The notes beneath the pieces were generated by a model. The model worked only from the letters and a program-made list of their open reading frames with translations, made no database searches and was not told the origin of the DNA. A program made the translations under genes and the position numbers. From Pseudocercospora fijiensis CIRAD86 (Eukaryota; Ascomycota; Dothideomycetes; Mycosphaerellales; Mycosphaerellaceae), in contig NW_006921534.1 of NCBI RefSeq assembly GCF_000340215.1, forward strand, positions 2,871,057-2,935,056: a DNA stretch of 64,000 nt, given 5' to 3'. Shown here piece after piece: positions 55,399 to 64,000 of this stretch (position 1 is the first letter of the stretch; every line of letters begins with the position of its first letter).

Positions 55399-55460
55399 GC
55401 TCTGGACTGAAAACGTTCCTGCGAGGCAAGTCGGGCTCGGGGCTGAAGACATTTCTCCTT
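55399..55460. repeat. Two-copy minisatellite, 35-bp spacing
   Basis: GGCTCTGGACTGAAAACGTT and GGCTCGGGGCTGAAGACATT are close copies starting near 55399 and 55434, with a partial third (GATTCGGGGCTGATGG) near 55470. It lies about 110 bp beyond the SepH stop codon. Read on the minus strand it spells RRNVFSPEP twice, but the SepH frame has already ended. Confidence 0.5.
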
Positions 55461-55567
55461 CGCGAAAACGATTCGGGGCTGATGGCGGTTAGCGGTATGG
55501 GGCTCCTCTCGGGGCTGTACATGTTTCGGCGGCGGATTGGACTTGAGTAGCTTGGACCGAAAACATC

Positions 55568-58500
55568 CTATCGTCCAGTACCACTTCCACTCAGATCAAC
55601 CGCGGCGCCGGTTCCTCTCCTTCTCCCGGCTCTATGGAGCTGCTGTTGCTGATGCGCAGCAACGGCAACGGCACTTCTCGTGCCTGCGCTCGGCGGAAGG
55701 TGGGTTGGTGATATTTGCTGCTCAGTACGATCTCGATGTCGACCCGGCGATAATAAGCTATCGTTCACCGGAGCTAGGCTCATCCTGCCAGAAGGCCTCT
55801 GGGACCTTTCGCGACCGACCGGGACCCTGCTAGAACTTCGAGATGCCGAGCCCATGGGCGCAGCTATCGAAGCGATCGAAGCCAGGGATGACGATGAACC
55901 AGAACTGCCATCACGACTCATTGGTCTTGTCGAATGGCTGAGACCGACTGCAGACTGTCTTCTGTCGATGACAGGGTGCGGTATGAGGTCAAAGTAGCTG
56001 CTGTTCCTGCCATTGACACCGCTAATGCTTCCTGCCAATGGTGTAGGTGGTGTCATCATGCTCATGCCGCTTGAGGATCGCCTTGGGAGGCCGTAGGGTT
56101 TGGCTCTGGATGGTGTCGGTGCAGGACTGGCATCTGCCAACTCACTGCTCTTCACCAATTCATTAGCCATCTCGCGAACCAGGATCGCGGGGTCATGGCG
56201 GGCAAGTTCTCGAACGGCATCGAGCAATCCGTATCTGCGAAGTAACGAGCCGCCTTCACCGAGAGTGCCATTCTCGATCATGCCTTGACCTTCGCAAGCA
56301 TCGCATATGCTGCGGATCACACGAAGCAGATTGAGGCGTACAAGTGCCTTCTTGGAGTGCATTTTGACAGCCGCTCTCTCGAACAAGGTGACTTGAGCGA
56401 GACTTGCAGCGACTGCCGGGCTCAGTCTTAGCAGTTTTTGCAACGGCTCCAGGAGGTTCTCAAAAGCATCAGCCTTGCTCTCGTTGAAGCTCTGCGCAAC
56501 CGCCTGACTGAACTTCAGTGGTGGATCCAAGAGGTATTCCTCCACCTTAGCGGTCTCCTCCTGCAACCACACGAAGATTGCATCGAGTGCAGTCACTGCC
56601 CAGTATTGGTCGGCAAGCAGCGAAACGTAGAATTGCAGGCCCTTGTTCTGCCACAAGATCTTGCGGCCTACTTTGCCGCTGTGCGCCATGTCACAGATGA
56701 TAGGCAGCGCAAACTCCTTGAGCGGACGCTCCGTCTTAACGATTTTCTGTAGTAGAGGCACGATACCGTTGAGTGCCGCATCCTCTTGACGTGCATTCGA
56801 CAGACGGCAGAGGTTGTACATGGTAGCCAGTATCTGGTTGGATATGTCGCGGAAGTGCTGTGCACCTGTAGCCGTAGGCCGCCTGTTGGCCTCCATGCTG
56901 GATCCGAGCAGGTCTGTGAGCACCTCGATGGCGTTGCTGTTCTGAAGATCCTCAAGTGTTGTGGCAAGCATGCTTAAGTTTTTGATGAACTTCAACATGA
57001 CTATTTGATTTGTCGGCCGCAGGCGTCGCAAATCTTTGAGCACTCGCTTCAAGACCATCCTCTCTGCAATAAGCTCCTTCACATAGTTCTCAGCTTGACT
57101 GAACAGCAGGAAGATGTTGACAATGCGACCTTCGATGACATCTGCCAGCTCTCGATCGTCCTCGTCCAAAACTCTGTTGAGGACAAGGGATAAGGGATAG
57201 AGCACAGCACTGCGCGAGAATATCCGGCAGAAGTCATTCTTCGGCGTTGGTCCTTGCAGTTCAAAAACTGACCAGATACCATTCACGCCAACCAGGACAA
57301 GTTCGCGGCCGGCCTCCGAGTCGTAGTCCTCTTCCAGAAATTCCACGAGGACGTTCAAACCACCGCAAGAGATAAACATCTGCAGTGTGAGCCCAGGCGT
57401 CGGTGTTTGGTACATCATACGTACGAAATTCGCGGCCTCGAGCCTGATTTCGGAGGCATACTTCTTTTGTGCAAAGCGAGTGATGATCGGAATGCCGCCA
57501 ACGAAGCAAAGATTCTCCTGAATCTCAATATTGTCGTACAGGATCGCATTGAGTATCTTCAGGAGACGTAAGATAATGCCGGGCCGTGTAGTCGTCTCCA
57601 AGATTTCCAGTATCGGCAGCATGCCGTGACTGCTGACGATCACATTCTTTACATCAATGCTCTCTGAAAGAATCTGTAGAAGCTGGTCCACAATCTCGGC
57701 AAGTACGTCTTCAGGTTGGGCAGCCTTCAGGTCTGAAACAAGACTTTCCACAGCAGCACAGAGGCGTGCATGTTTGTCTCTGGCGACATTGGATTCGAGG
57801 TCGACCTCGTCCAATTCCTCCTCGAGTGCTTTGAACGGATCCTCTTCATCGTCCTCTTCATCCTCGCCCCACGAAAGGGAGTGAGTAAGCTTCAGAGTAC
57901 CACTGGAGCCACTTCCCACGGATCGTGGGCTGCCTCTGCGGACTTGGCCCTGCTCTTTCGCAGATTGCAAACTCATCGGCTCCTCGTCGAAGACCAGATC
58001 GGTGTGGAAGTCTTCATCTTCATCGTCTTCGGCATACTTTTGAATCTCCAAGCTCGACCTAGTTCTTCGCATTGCTGCTGCATCGTGCACGAGCATGGTT
58101 GGAGTGTGGGTTCTGCGCCGTTTCATGCTTCCGCCCAGCTTTGTGGGCATGTTTCGCATGTCATTAGGACCAAAGCGACTCGGAGAAAACCCTGCAACCT
58201 TTTTGAAGAACTCATCCTCGTTATTAGGAACCAGATCTGAATAGTCTTCTTCATCCTCTTCGCGGAAGCGCTCCTTGTCAGATGAGATTGGTCTGGATGG
58301 CTTCTTTATCGGTTGATTAGCGGCGCTCTTTACCTTTGGTATCGAGCTTTGTTTCGAAGCCGGCCGCAATATCTGGGTGCGTGGTTGCGAGTCTTTACTT
58401 GCCTTGCGCTCATGGTCCCCGGAGCGTTTGCGGCCTGCAGCAAGGCTGACCGGCGTATGGTGCTTAATTTCGTCGGAAGTCGTTCGTGACGGATAGAAAG

Positions 58501-60326
58501 GACGCACAGTCTCCACTGCGTTGCCTTCCGACAGCTGCAAATCTGACTTAACCGTCAGATCGCCTTCGAACTCCTCATCCCACTCCTCAACCTTGCCATC
58601 CATCTCTGGAATTGCATCGATATGAGCGAATCGTTTCAGCTTCTCCGAGCTGAACAACCCTGCAAAGTTGTCCTGCGGTTTTAGATGATCTGGGATCTGT
58701 AGGCCTCTCATGCCAGTGTTGAGCGATTCAAAGTCATTGTCCCAATTATCCCGACACACATCCTCTTGTGGAGATTGGAAGGCCTCCGCGGCTTGCGACT
58801 TCCTTGGACCCAATCTAAATGCAGGTTTTGGAGGCAGATCCGCTTTGCTCTTCACTCCACCACCACCAAGTCCTGATTTGGTGGAACTTCTAGAGACAGG
58901 CCTGGAGCCGGTTCGGCTTGATGGTGGTTTACGAGCAGCATTGTTTGACTGCGCGGGCGGCGGGCTGGCTTTGAGGGCCTCATTCCATTCTTGTACACTT
59001 TTGATTGCTTCGTCGTACTCGGTAGGCTTGGTCTTGTCGGCCTTCTTGGCTGAAACAATCCAAGGATGCTTGAGCAGTTTTTTCGCCGAGACTCGAAGGT
59101 TGGGATCCTTCTGGAAGCATTGCATCAGAAAGTCTCTCACCAGTGGACTGGCACCTTCAGGTAAGGGTGGATGATCATCGTTGACAATGCGAAACAGCGC
59201 AGGCATGGGTGCAAACTTGTAGTACGGCGGTCTGCCATCAAGCAGTTCGATGACGGTACATCCCAGACTCCATATGTCGCTGGCTGTGGTCGCCCCCGAT
59301 AATTCGATGACTTCAGGAGCCATCCAATACGGAGTGCCCACCACGCTTCCCTCTGCCAAGCCTCCCTGCTTTGTGGCAACACCAAAGTCGGCCAGCTTGA
59401 CGAGTCCCTCTTTGGTGGTGAGGATATTTGCGCCCTTGATATCACGGTGGATAACACCCTGGTCGTGCAGGAACAGCAGGCCTCGTAGGACCTGGGCGAT
59501 GTATAGCGCAACCAGATTCTCGGGAAACTTGCCAAAATTCTTGCAAATCTGGTGCAGGCTGCCTTGTTCGCAGTACTCCAGGATGATGTAGAGCGAATCG
59601 GCAGATTTGACGAAACCATGGTATTTGACGATGTTAGGGTGGTGGAGATTCTTCAGCAAGTCGATTTCCTGCATGATGACATTGAGTTCTGTCTTGGGCA
59701 TGTCGGAAAGGCGCACTTGCTTGATGGCCACAGTCTCGCCATTGGACCAGTTGAGAGCTTGATAGACACTGCCAAATGCACCTCGGCCAAGGCATTGTCC
59801 AAGTTGCTGCATGTTGTCAGTAGGATAGGGCAAAAGGGATATATGCTACATGAAGTGAAGAGGGCCATGGCTGAGACAATGTCTTGCAAGCACAACATCA
59901 CTCGGTCCGGCGTAGAGGATGTATGTGTGAAAGGAGAGGAATAGCACGTACGTAGTCCTTGAGGCCTTCAACGTCCTTGGCGTTCCGCTGCACGGTGCCA
60001 TCCTTGCTGGGAATCTTCTCACGCGCTGCCAGCACGTTGGCTGAGCTGGTGCGGCGGACTGCAGACCTTGCACCTGTGCTGCCACTGCCACTGCCACTAC
60101 GATTACCATTACCATTGCCACTGCCATGGCCCCCGCCATTCTCCTTGTCCGAGCTGCCTCGAAGCTTGGCACTTTTCAGAGGTCCACCGCCGCTGCCAAC
60201 GGGCTGTTTCGGAGTAGCGGTCCGCGACTGTGGTGCGCCGATGCTAGTCCTCCGTGCCTGTGCGGTGGTCGATCGGGCCTGCGACGTCGAGGCTGAGGGC
60301 GAGGGCGAGGGGAGGGGCGGCGGCAT
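55568..60326 (-). CDS. sepH: Septation-initiation-network kinase SepH / Cdc7
   Basis: Ser/Thr kinase of the STE11-like family acting at the spindle pole body to trigger septation. Two exons: 60326-59952 and 59806-55568, 1537 aa. The 145-nt intron (GTACGT...TGCAG) joins EGLKDY to QLGQCLGRGAFGSVYQ in phase 0, placing the glycine loop directly behind the conserved NAKDVEGLKDY tail of the low-complexity N-terminus. Kinase domain about residues 127-376: ATP Lys in VAIKQV (about 154), HRDIKGAN (245-252), DFG (265-267), APE (about 288-290). A Ser/Pro/Lys-rich linker with acidic clusters (EEDEEDYSD, DEEDDEEDPF) follows, then a long armadillo-like helical region (about residues 800-1330) and a Ser/Arg-rich tail. 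Kinase first and helical repeat last match Aspergillus SepH and S. pombe Cdc7. Expected to be essential for septation rather than regulated by context. Confidence 0.93.
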
Positions 60327-60784
60327 GGTGGAGGGGCCGACTTATGTATGGCGAGATGTCGGCGGTGTGTGGCGGGACATGGAAGTGGTGCAGGCGGGAG
60401 ATTGGCCGACAGCAAGGCGGAGCATTGTCAGTAGGCTCGGCGCGTATGTGGACGGCACTGGTCCAGCTCGTGCACTACGGGCTACGAGAGCACGCGATCA
60501 GTCGCGTGAGGGCAGCTGGGAGCGGGCGTAGGTGGTGGGTGGTGGGTGGTAGCGGTAGCGGGTACCGTCGCAGTTCGCAGGGCTGATAGAGATAATGCCA
60601 GACATCTGCTGCTCTGCGGATGCGTATGCGTGTGCGTGTGCGTATGCCTCAGCGTCGCCCGTGGCCCCGCACACGCGCCTGCCAAACGCGACTCAACTCC
60701 TGTCAGAGACAACAACAAAAAACCAGTTGCAAGTTGCAACGCGTAGCCGTAGCGTAGCAAAACGAGTGGCCGCTGGGTTATCCC

Positions 60785-60826
60785 CTCGCCACTTCCCCGA
60801 GCCCCAGCTACCCGCCCGAGCCCCAG
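60785..60826 (+). repeat. 42-bp inverted repeat, left copy
   Basis: CTCGCCACTTCCCCGAGCCC... is an exact reverse complement of 61345-61386 over 42 bp. GC-rich; separated from its partner by 518 bp. Confidence 0.85.
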
Positions 60827-61344
60827 TAGATATACCAATATAGAATCGGCCTGAATGAGATTACGTGCTGTTTCCACCTATTACATATTATATCCATTCT
60901 TGGTTGGTAGCGCGGAGCGCGTTACCTAGGAAGTCGCGCCTATACCACTAGTACTAGCAGCAACAACAACAATAATAGTCGCTTACACAGCCAACAGGAC
61001 GGCCACTTCACTACTAGGTGCTGCAACAACAGCACCATCAGTTCACTTAGCAGCAGTATCACATGCAGCAGCAGGCTAGTTAGCAAATAAGTGACCAATA
61101 TGAGCTAGCATATATAGCATCACGTAGTTACAAGGCTGTAGGTCGTAATCCGCTTAGACCTGAGTAGATAGCAACCAACAACACCTTTAAATTTGCTATA
61201 CCACTGATTTGCTAACAAACTTTGGCTTCATGGCTAGCAGCAGTATAGAAGTGGTTGCCCGGTCGGTGGTGGTTGCGGGGATCCGGAAATCGCTTCCCTA
61301 CGCGATTTTGTTAGGAACAGCGGATTCCATAATCCACTGTATTG

Positions 61345-61386
61345 CTGGGGCTCGGGCGGGTAGCTGGGGCTCGGGGAAGTGGCGAG
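61345..61386 (-). repeat. 42-bp inverted repeat, right copy
   Basis: Begins CTGGGGCTCGGGCGGGTAGC and is the exact reverse complement of 60785-60826. Matching stops abruptly at both ends. Confidence 0.85.
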
Positions 61387-62035
61387 CGGGTTATCCTGGG
61401 GCCTGGGGCCTGGGCTGGCTGTTGACGGACCCCCGTCGACGAGGCGAGATTGACTTTGCCTACCTGCGTCGGCGACGTCGGGTGCCTCGCGCCCGATCCA
61501 CTCACAAGCGCATCCTCGTCCGTCGGCATTGCTATATACGCTATATAACCAGGACGAGCTGCACATGCTCGAGGTACAGAAATGACGTCCATCTCCAACA
61601 CACCCTCGATCGTGGAGTCAGGCAGCAAGGCAGCGAGCCTCCTCGGGGTATCTACTGTGTTGATCCGAGGGCAACCGCTTGTTTTGGGAAGATGCCTTTT
61701 CGCTTTTCGCCTAACTGCTTGTGTACGATGCCGGATTGTGGATGTGGATGTCGATGTCGATCAAAGTGTTGCGGCAGCCAGAATACGCCACAACACGTCC
61801 TCGGTCCAACGATAATCGGTGCATGTGCGATCATAATCTTCGAGCTCGGTAGTAGTCGCAAAGCTCACCTTAGCCACAATGATGTTGCCCAGCGTTGAAG
61901 CCCTTCTCCCGCAACCCTACGCATATAGGTATTTGTACGTCTCGCGATTCATTACATGATCCCCCCCCATCTACCCGACGCCAGGTGAATCCATCTCTCT
62001 TCACCAAGTCCGGCTGTCTGCTACGCGTTGGCATC

Positions 62036-63321
62036 ATGTTCGCAGCTACTCTCCTCACTGCCTCCCTGTTGCTACAAGGCTCGGCCTTGGGCGAAGCTGA
62101 GCCCATCCCCAATCCCCATCTGGTTGCTGAGAGCTTCGAGCACAAAGTCCGAGAGCTTGACGAACGTCAAACAGCCCTGCCGCCCAATCAAGGAAGATTC
62201 TCCTTCTACGCCGTCAACACTCCAGCATCAGGGCCTTGCGATCTCGCCTACAGCCCAGTCGATGGCAACCTCTATGGCGAGGAGCAATTCATCAACCAGC
62301 TGTTCCAGCTGGATCCCAGAACCGGCAAGGTCATCGAGTACCCGATTCCATTCGCAACACCCGTGAGCAACGCGACCTTCGGAACGATTCCGGCTCCTCT
62401 AGGCGACAGGACCAAGTTCTCTTGCGCCATTCGTAGTGGTGCAGACGGAAACATCTACGCCTCGAATGGCGTCAACAACCAGCTTGTCCAGCTTCGACTA
62501 CGCGATAAGCGAATCCGACTCTTCCAGAATCCAACAAACCCAGTCGGCAATCTCTTCCCCTTCAACGATCTCTACACCGACTCTCAAGGCATGTGGGTCA
62601 CACAAACGACCGGAAACATTCTCCAATACTTCTCTTATTCTCAACAACAATTCGTCACTAGCCTTCAGCGCACAATTCCCACCGCCGCCTCACTGCCACT
62701 CGGCGTGTTTGTCGCAAGCGATGGCGTCGTCTATGGCTGTGAAGTCCTCGGGAACAAGATCTTCACATTTGACAAGAGGACTGGCTCTCTGAGAGAGTAC
62801 ACTCTCCCTAAACCACTCCAGGCACCATCCGTTGTTCGCGCCGAGAAGAACGGATGGGTCTACTTCACCCTGCTTTTCGGAAACGGCATGGGCAGAATCA
62901 ACATGAAGTCCAAGGCAATCGAGTTGTATCCTACCAACCAGAACCCCGGATTCGGATCCGTGAATACTGGGCCTGCGAACGATGGTAGAGTCTGGATGAG
63001 CTATTTCGCTTCTGTCAACGCTCTTGCCGGATTCGATGATCAGACCAAAAAGTACACATATGTGCCGTTCCCCGATTCCTTGGCTCAATATGGATTTCCA
63101 GGTGCTGTTGGAGGTACGTATTCTGGCAGGTGAAACATGGTCGTTGATATATGACGAATGCTGATCTGTGTCTAGCTGTGCCGCCTTATTTCAATATTGC
63201 TGTCAACTACAAGCCAGGAAATGCGCTTTGGTTCAGCACCCCGACGTTCAATGCTATCGGAAGGTACTCTGTGCCCAACAGCAGCAAGGCGAAGAGGGGA
63301 GAACTTGAAGCTGAAGAGTGA
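62036..63321 (+). CDS. Secreted virginiamycin-B-lyase-like beta-propeller protein
   Basis: Two exons: 62036-63113 and 63176-63321, with a 62-nt intron (GTACGT...TCTAG, phase 1); 407 aa. Signal peptide MFAATLLTASLLLQGSALG. Repeated blades of the type DGNLYGEEQFINQLFQLDPRTG, DGNIYASNGVNNQLVQ, WVTQTTGNILQY and GVVYGCEVLGNKIFTFDKRTG match the Vgb / SMP-30-like seven-blade fold. Bacterial Vgb linearises streptogramin B and depends on a catalytic His; here the propeller from residue about 40 onward contains no His at all, so that chemistry is unlikely. The C-terminus ends KAKRGELEAEE with a Lys-Arg pair. The start was chosen for the signal peptide; the frame upstream has no ATG. Probably a secreted binding or uncharacterised enzymatic protein. 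Confidence 0.82.
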
Positions 63322-63455
63322 AGAGGGAGACGGCTTTGCTCTTGGTGGTATGATTGGCATCCTGCTGAATCTTTCAGGCGTCTCGAAAGGGTGGGCGTCC
63401 ATCGTTTAATATTCTAGCCTATCCATTGACACCATCACCGTTCTGTCTGCTTTAC

Positions 63456-63692
63456 TCACAGCTTTCCCACCCACTGCAGCACAGTACTCAGTCCCCCTCT
63501 TTTCGTATAATCTGGCTCGAGGTGTAGATCTTTCACCGCGCCTTCTTTGTCAACAAGCAAGGCAGCTGGCAGCAGCAACTCGAAAGAGTCATCGAAAGTC
63601 ATGATGGAGGATGTGTGAACCAGCGGCGGCTGATTCATGAGAAAGCATGAGGTGACGCCAAGCAAGCACTGACCGCAGTGTGTCTCCGCCAT
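63456..63692 (-). pseudogene. Peroxiredoxin-like 3' fragment
   Basis: The last 40 residues (LLPAALLVDKEGAVKDLHLE, then PDYTKRGG and a final LQWVGKL) look like the C-terminus of AhpC/TSA-type redoxins, in which an LPA-x-VD-x-G strand is followed by a DYT-R motif. No thioredoxin-fold active-site Cys motif was found upstream on this strand within the window. It is therefore either the terminal exon of a gene continuing past 64000 or a relic. The ATG at 63692 is not convincing. Confidence 0.35.
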
Positions 63693-64000
63693 CGGCCTAT
63701 AAGTAGCCTGACTGACTAATCCATCTCTCCCTCCACCGTGCCTTCTTCTTTGATCTCAGCGACGCGACACGTAGCCGGCTTGTCGAGATGTGAACAGCTC
63801 AGCTCAGGACAGTGCTCGAGGGCAAGCGGTACAAGAGACTCATTTCGAGCGCATTTTGCTTCACTTCCACCTTCGCCGGCACCGGACCAAAAAGTGGGCC
63901 GTATATGGGCTTGCGGGCATTGTGAACAGGGCATCACTTGTATTAACCCAGCTCATCTGTGAAATCGCCAAGTGAGGCAAGAGCATCGATTTCGAGTTGA
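63693..64000. other. Window end, nothing supported
   Basis: About 300 bp with short open frames on both strands. Possibly intron or upstream exons of the redoxin-like gene, but no splice pair was convincing. Confidence 0.3.

Larger units (their letters stand above)
53826..55567. other. 1.7-kb region without a supported gene
   Basis: Several overlapping open frames on both strands. A plus-strand one at 53940-54206 has an ATG and one hydrophobic segment (GGILLFIILLFVQIA), but it overlaps the presumed promoter of the 58-residue peptide. At 54300-54365 short direct repeats of a CTCGTCACTCG type occur. No RNA gene seen. Confidence 0.35.
60327..62035. other. 1.7-kb intergenic region with inverted repeat and possible relic
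   Basis: Contains the SepH promoter, a GCGTATGCGTGTGCG simple repeat near 60620-60645, and a pair of 42-bp inverted copies annotated separately. Between them at about 60870-61240 lies a patch of different style (CAACAACAACA, CAGCAGCAGT, several TAGs) that reads Gln-rich in one frame and may be a worn repeat fragment. The 229-codon frame at 61209-61898 has no recognisable feature. Confidence 0.4.

Noticed and set aside
61209..61898. 229-codon plus-strand frame
   Set aside because: Starts in a possible relic, crosses the 42-bp repeat and has no recognisable domain; the Arg-rich middle comes from GC-rich intergenic DNA.
1..64000. tRNA or rRNA genes
   Set aside because: I looked for T-loop and box motifs in the intergenic stretches and found none that folded plausibly; a covariance search would be needed to exclude them.

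Overview
The window is nuclear DNA of a filamentous ascomycete (Pezizomycotina). A Dothideomycete, Mycosphaerella-like fungus fits best, but this is an inference from style only. Supporting signs are many short GT-AG introns (about 50-145 nt), a Zn2Cys6 regulator, PDR-type ABC and MFS drug transporters, an HsbA-type wall protein, a septation-network kinase, Mediator subunit Med5, and large transposon islands mutated by RIP (repeat-induced point mutation, CpA to TpA on both strands).

Layout. 0.7-12.1 kb holds a small accessory set: a Zn2Cys6 regulator with a broken reading frame (-), an FAD monooxygenase (+), a full-size PDR ABC transporter (+) with a CGG-N4-CCG palindrome upstream, and an MFS efflux transporter (-). 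Together they resemble a detoxification or self-resistance cluster. 12.9-26.0 kb is one 13.1-kb Ty3/gypsy chromodomain retrotransposon with 188-bp LTRs and a perfect TGCTA target duplication. It is RIP-killed and carries about 4.8 kb of extra ancestral coding sequence downstream of pol that I cannot assign. 26.2-43.8 kb is gene-rich: an arylsulfotransferase-like protein, an HsbA protein, a CoA-transferase III divergently paired with a 3-hydroxyacyl-CoA/carnitine-type dehydrogenase, a YWTD propeller protein, an SDR, Med5, a Cys-rich GPI protein and a mitochondrial carrier. 44.5-52.3 kb is a second transposon island: a 368-bp hAT-like MITE, a RIP-mutated inverted repeat and a 7.05-kb Ty3/gypsy element with 196-bp LTRs, strongly mutated on its left and nearly clean at its right edge. 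Just to the right of it lie two small secreted-protein genes (52.6-53.8 kb). 55.6-60.3 kb encodes the septation kinase SepH/Cdc7, 62.0-63.3 kb a secreted virginiamycin-B-lyase-like propeller, and the window closes with a peroxiredoxin-like 3' fragment.

How the parts work together. The 0.7-12 kb genes could sense, oxidise and export a toxic compound. The CoA-transferase/dehydrogenase pair, and perhaps the carrier 10 kb away, suggest acyl-CoA or carnitine metabolism. The two islands split the window into gene-rich blocks, with secreted-protein candidates at an island border. Exon structures were built by hand from splice signals and reading frame; no database search was possible.
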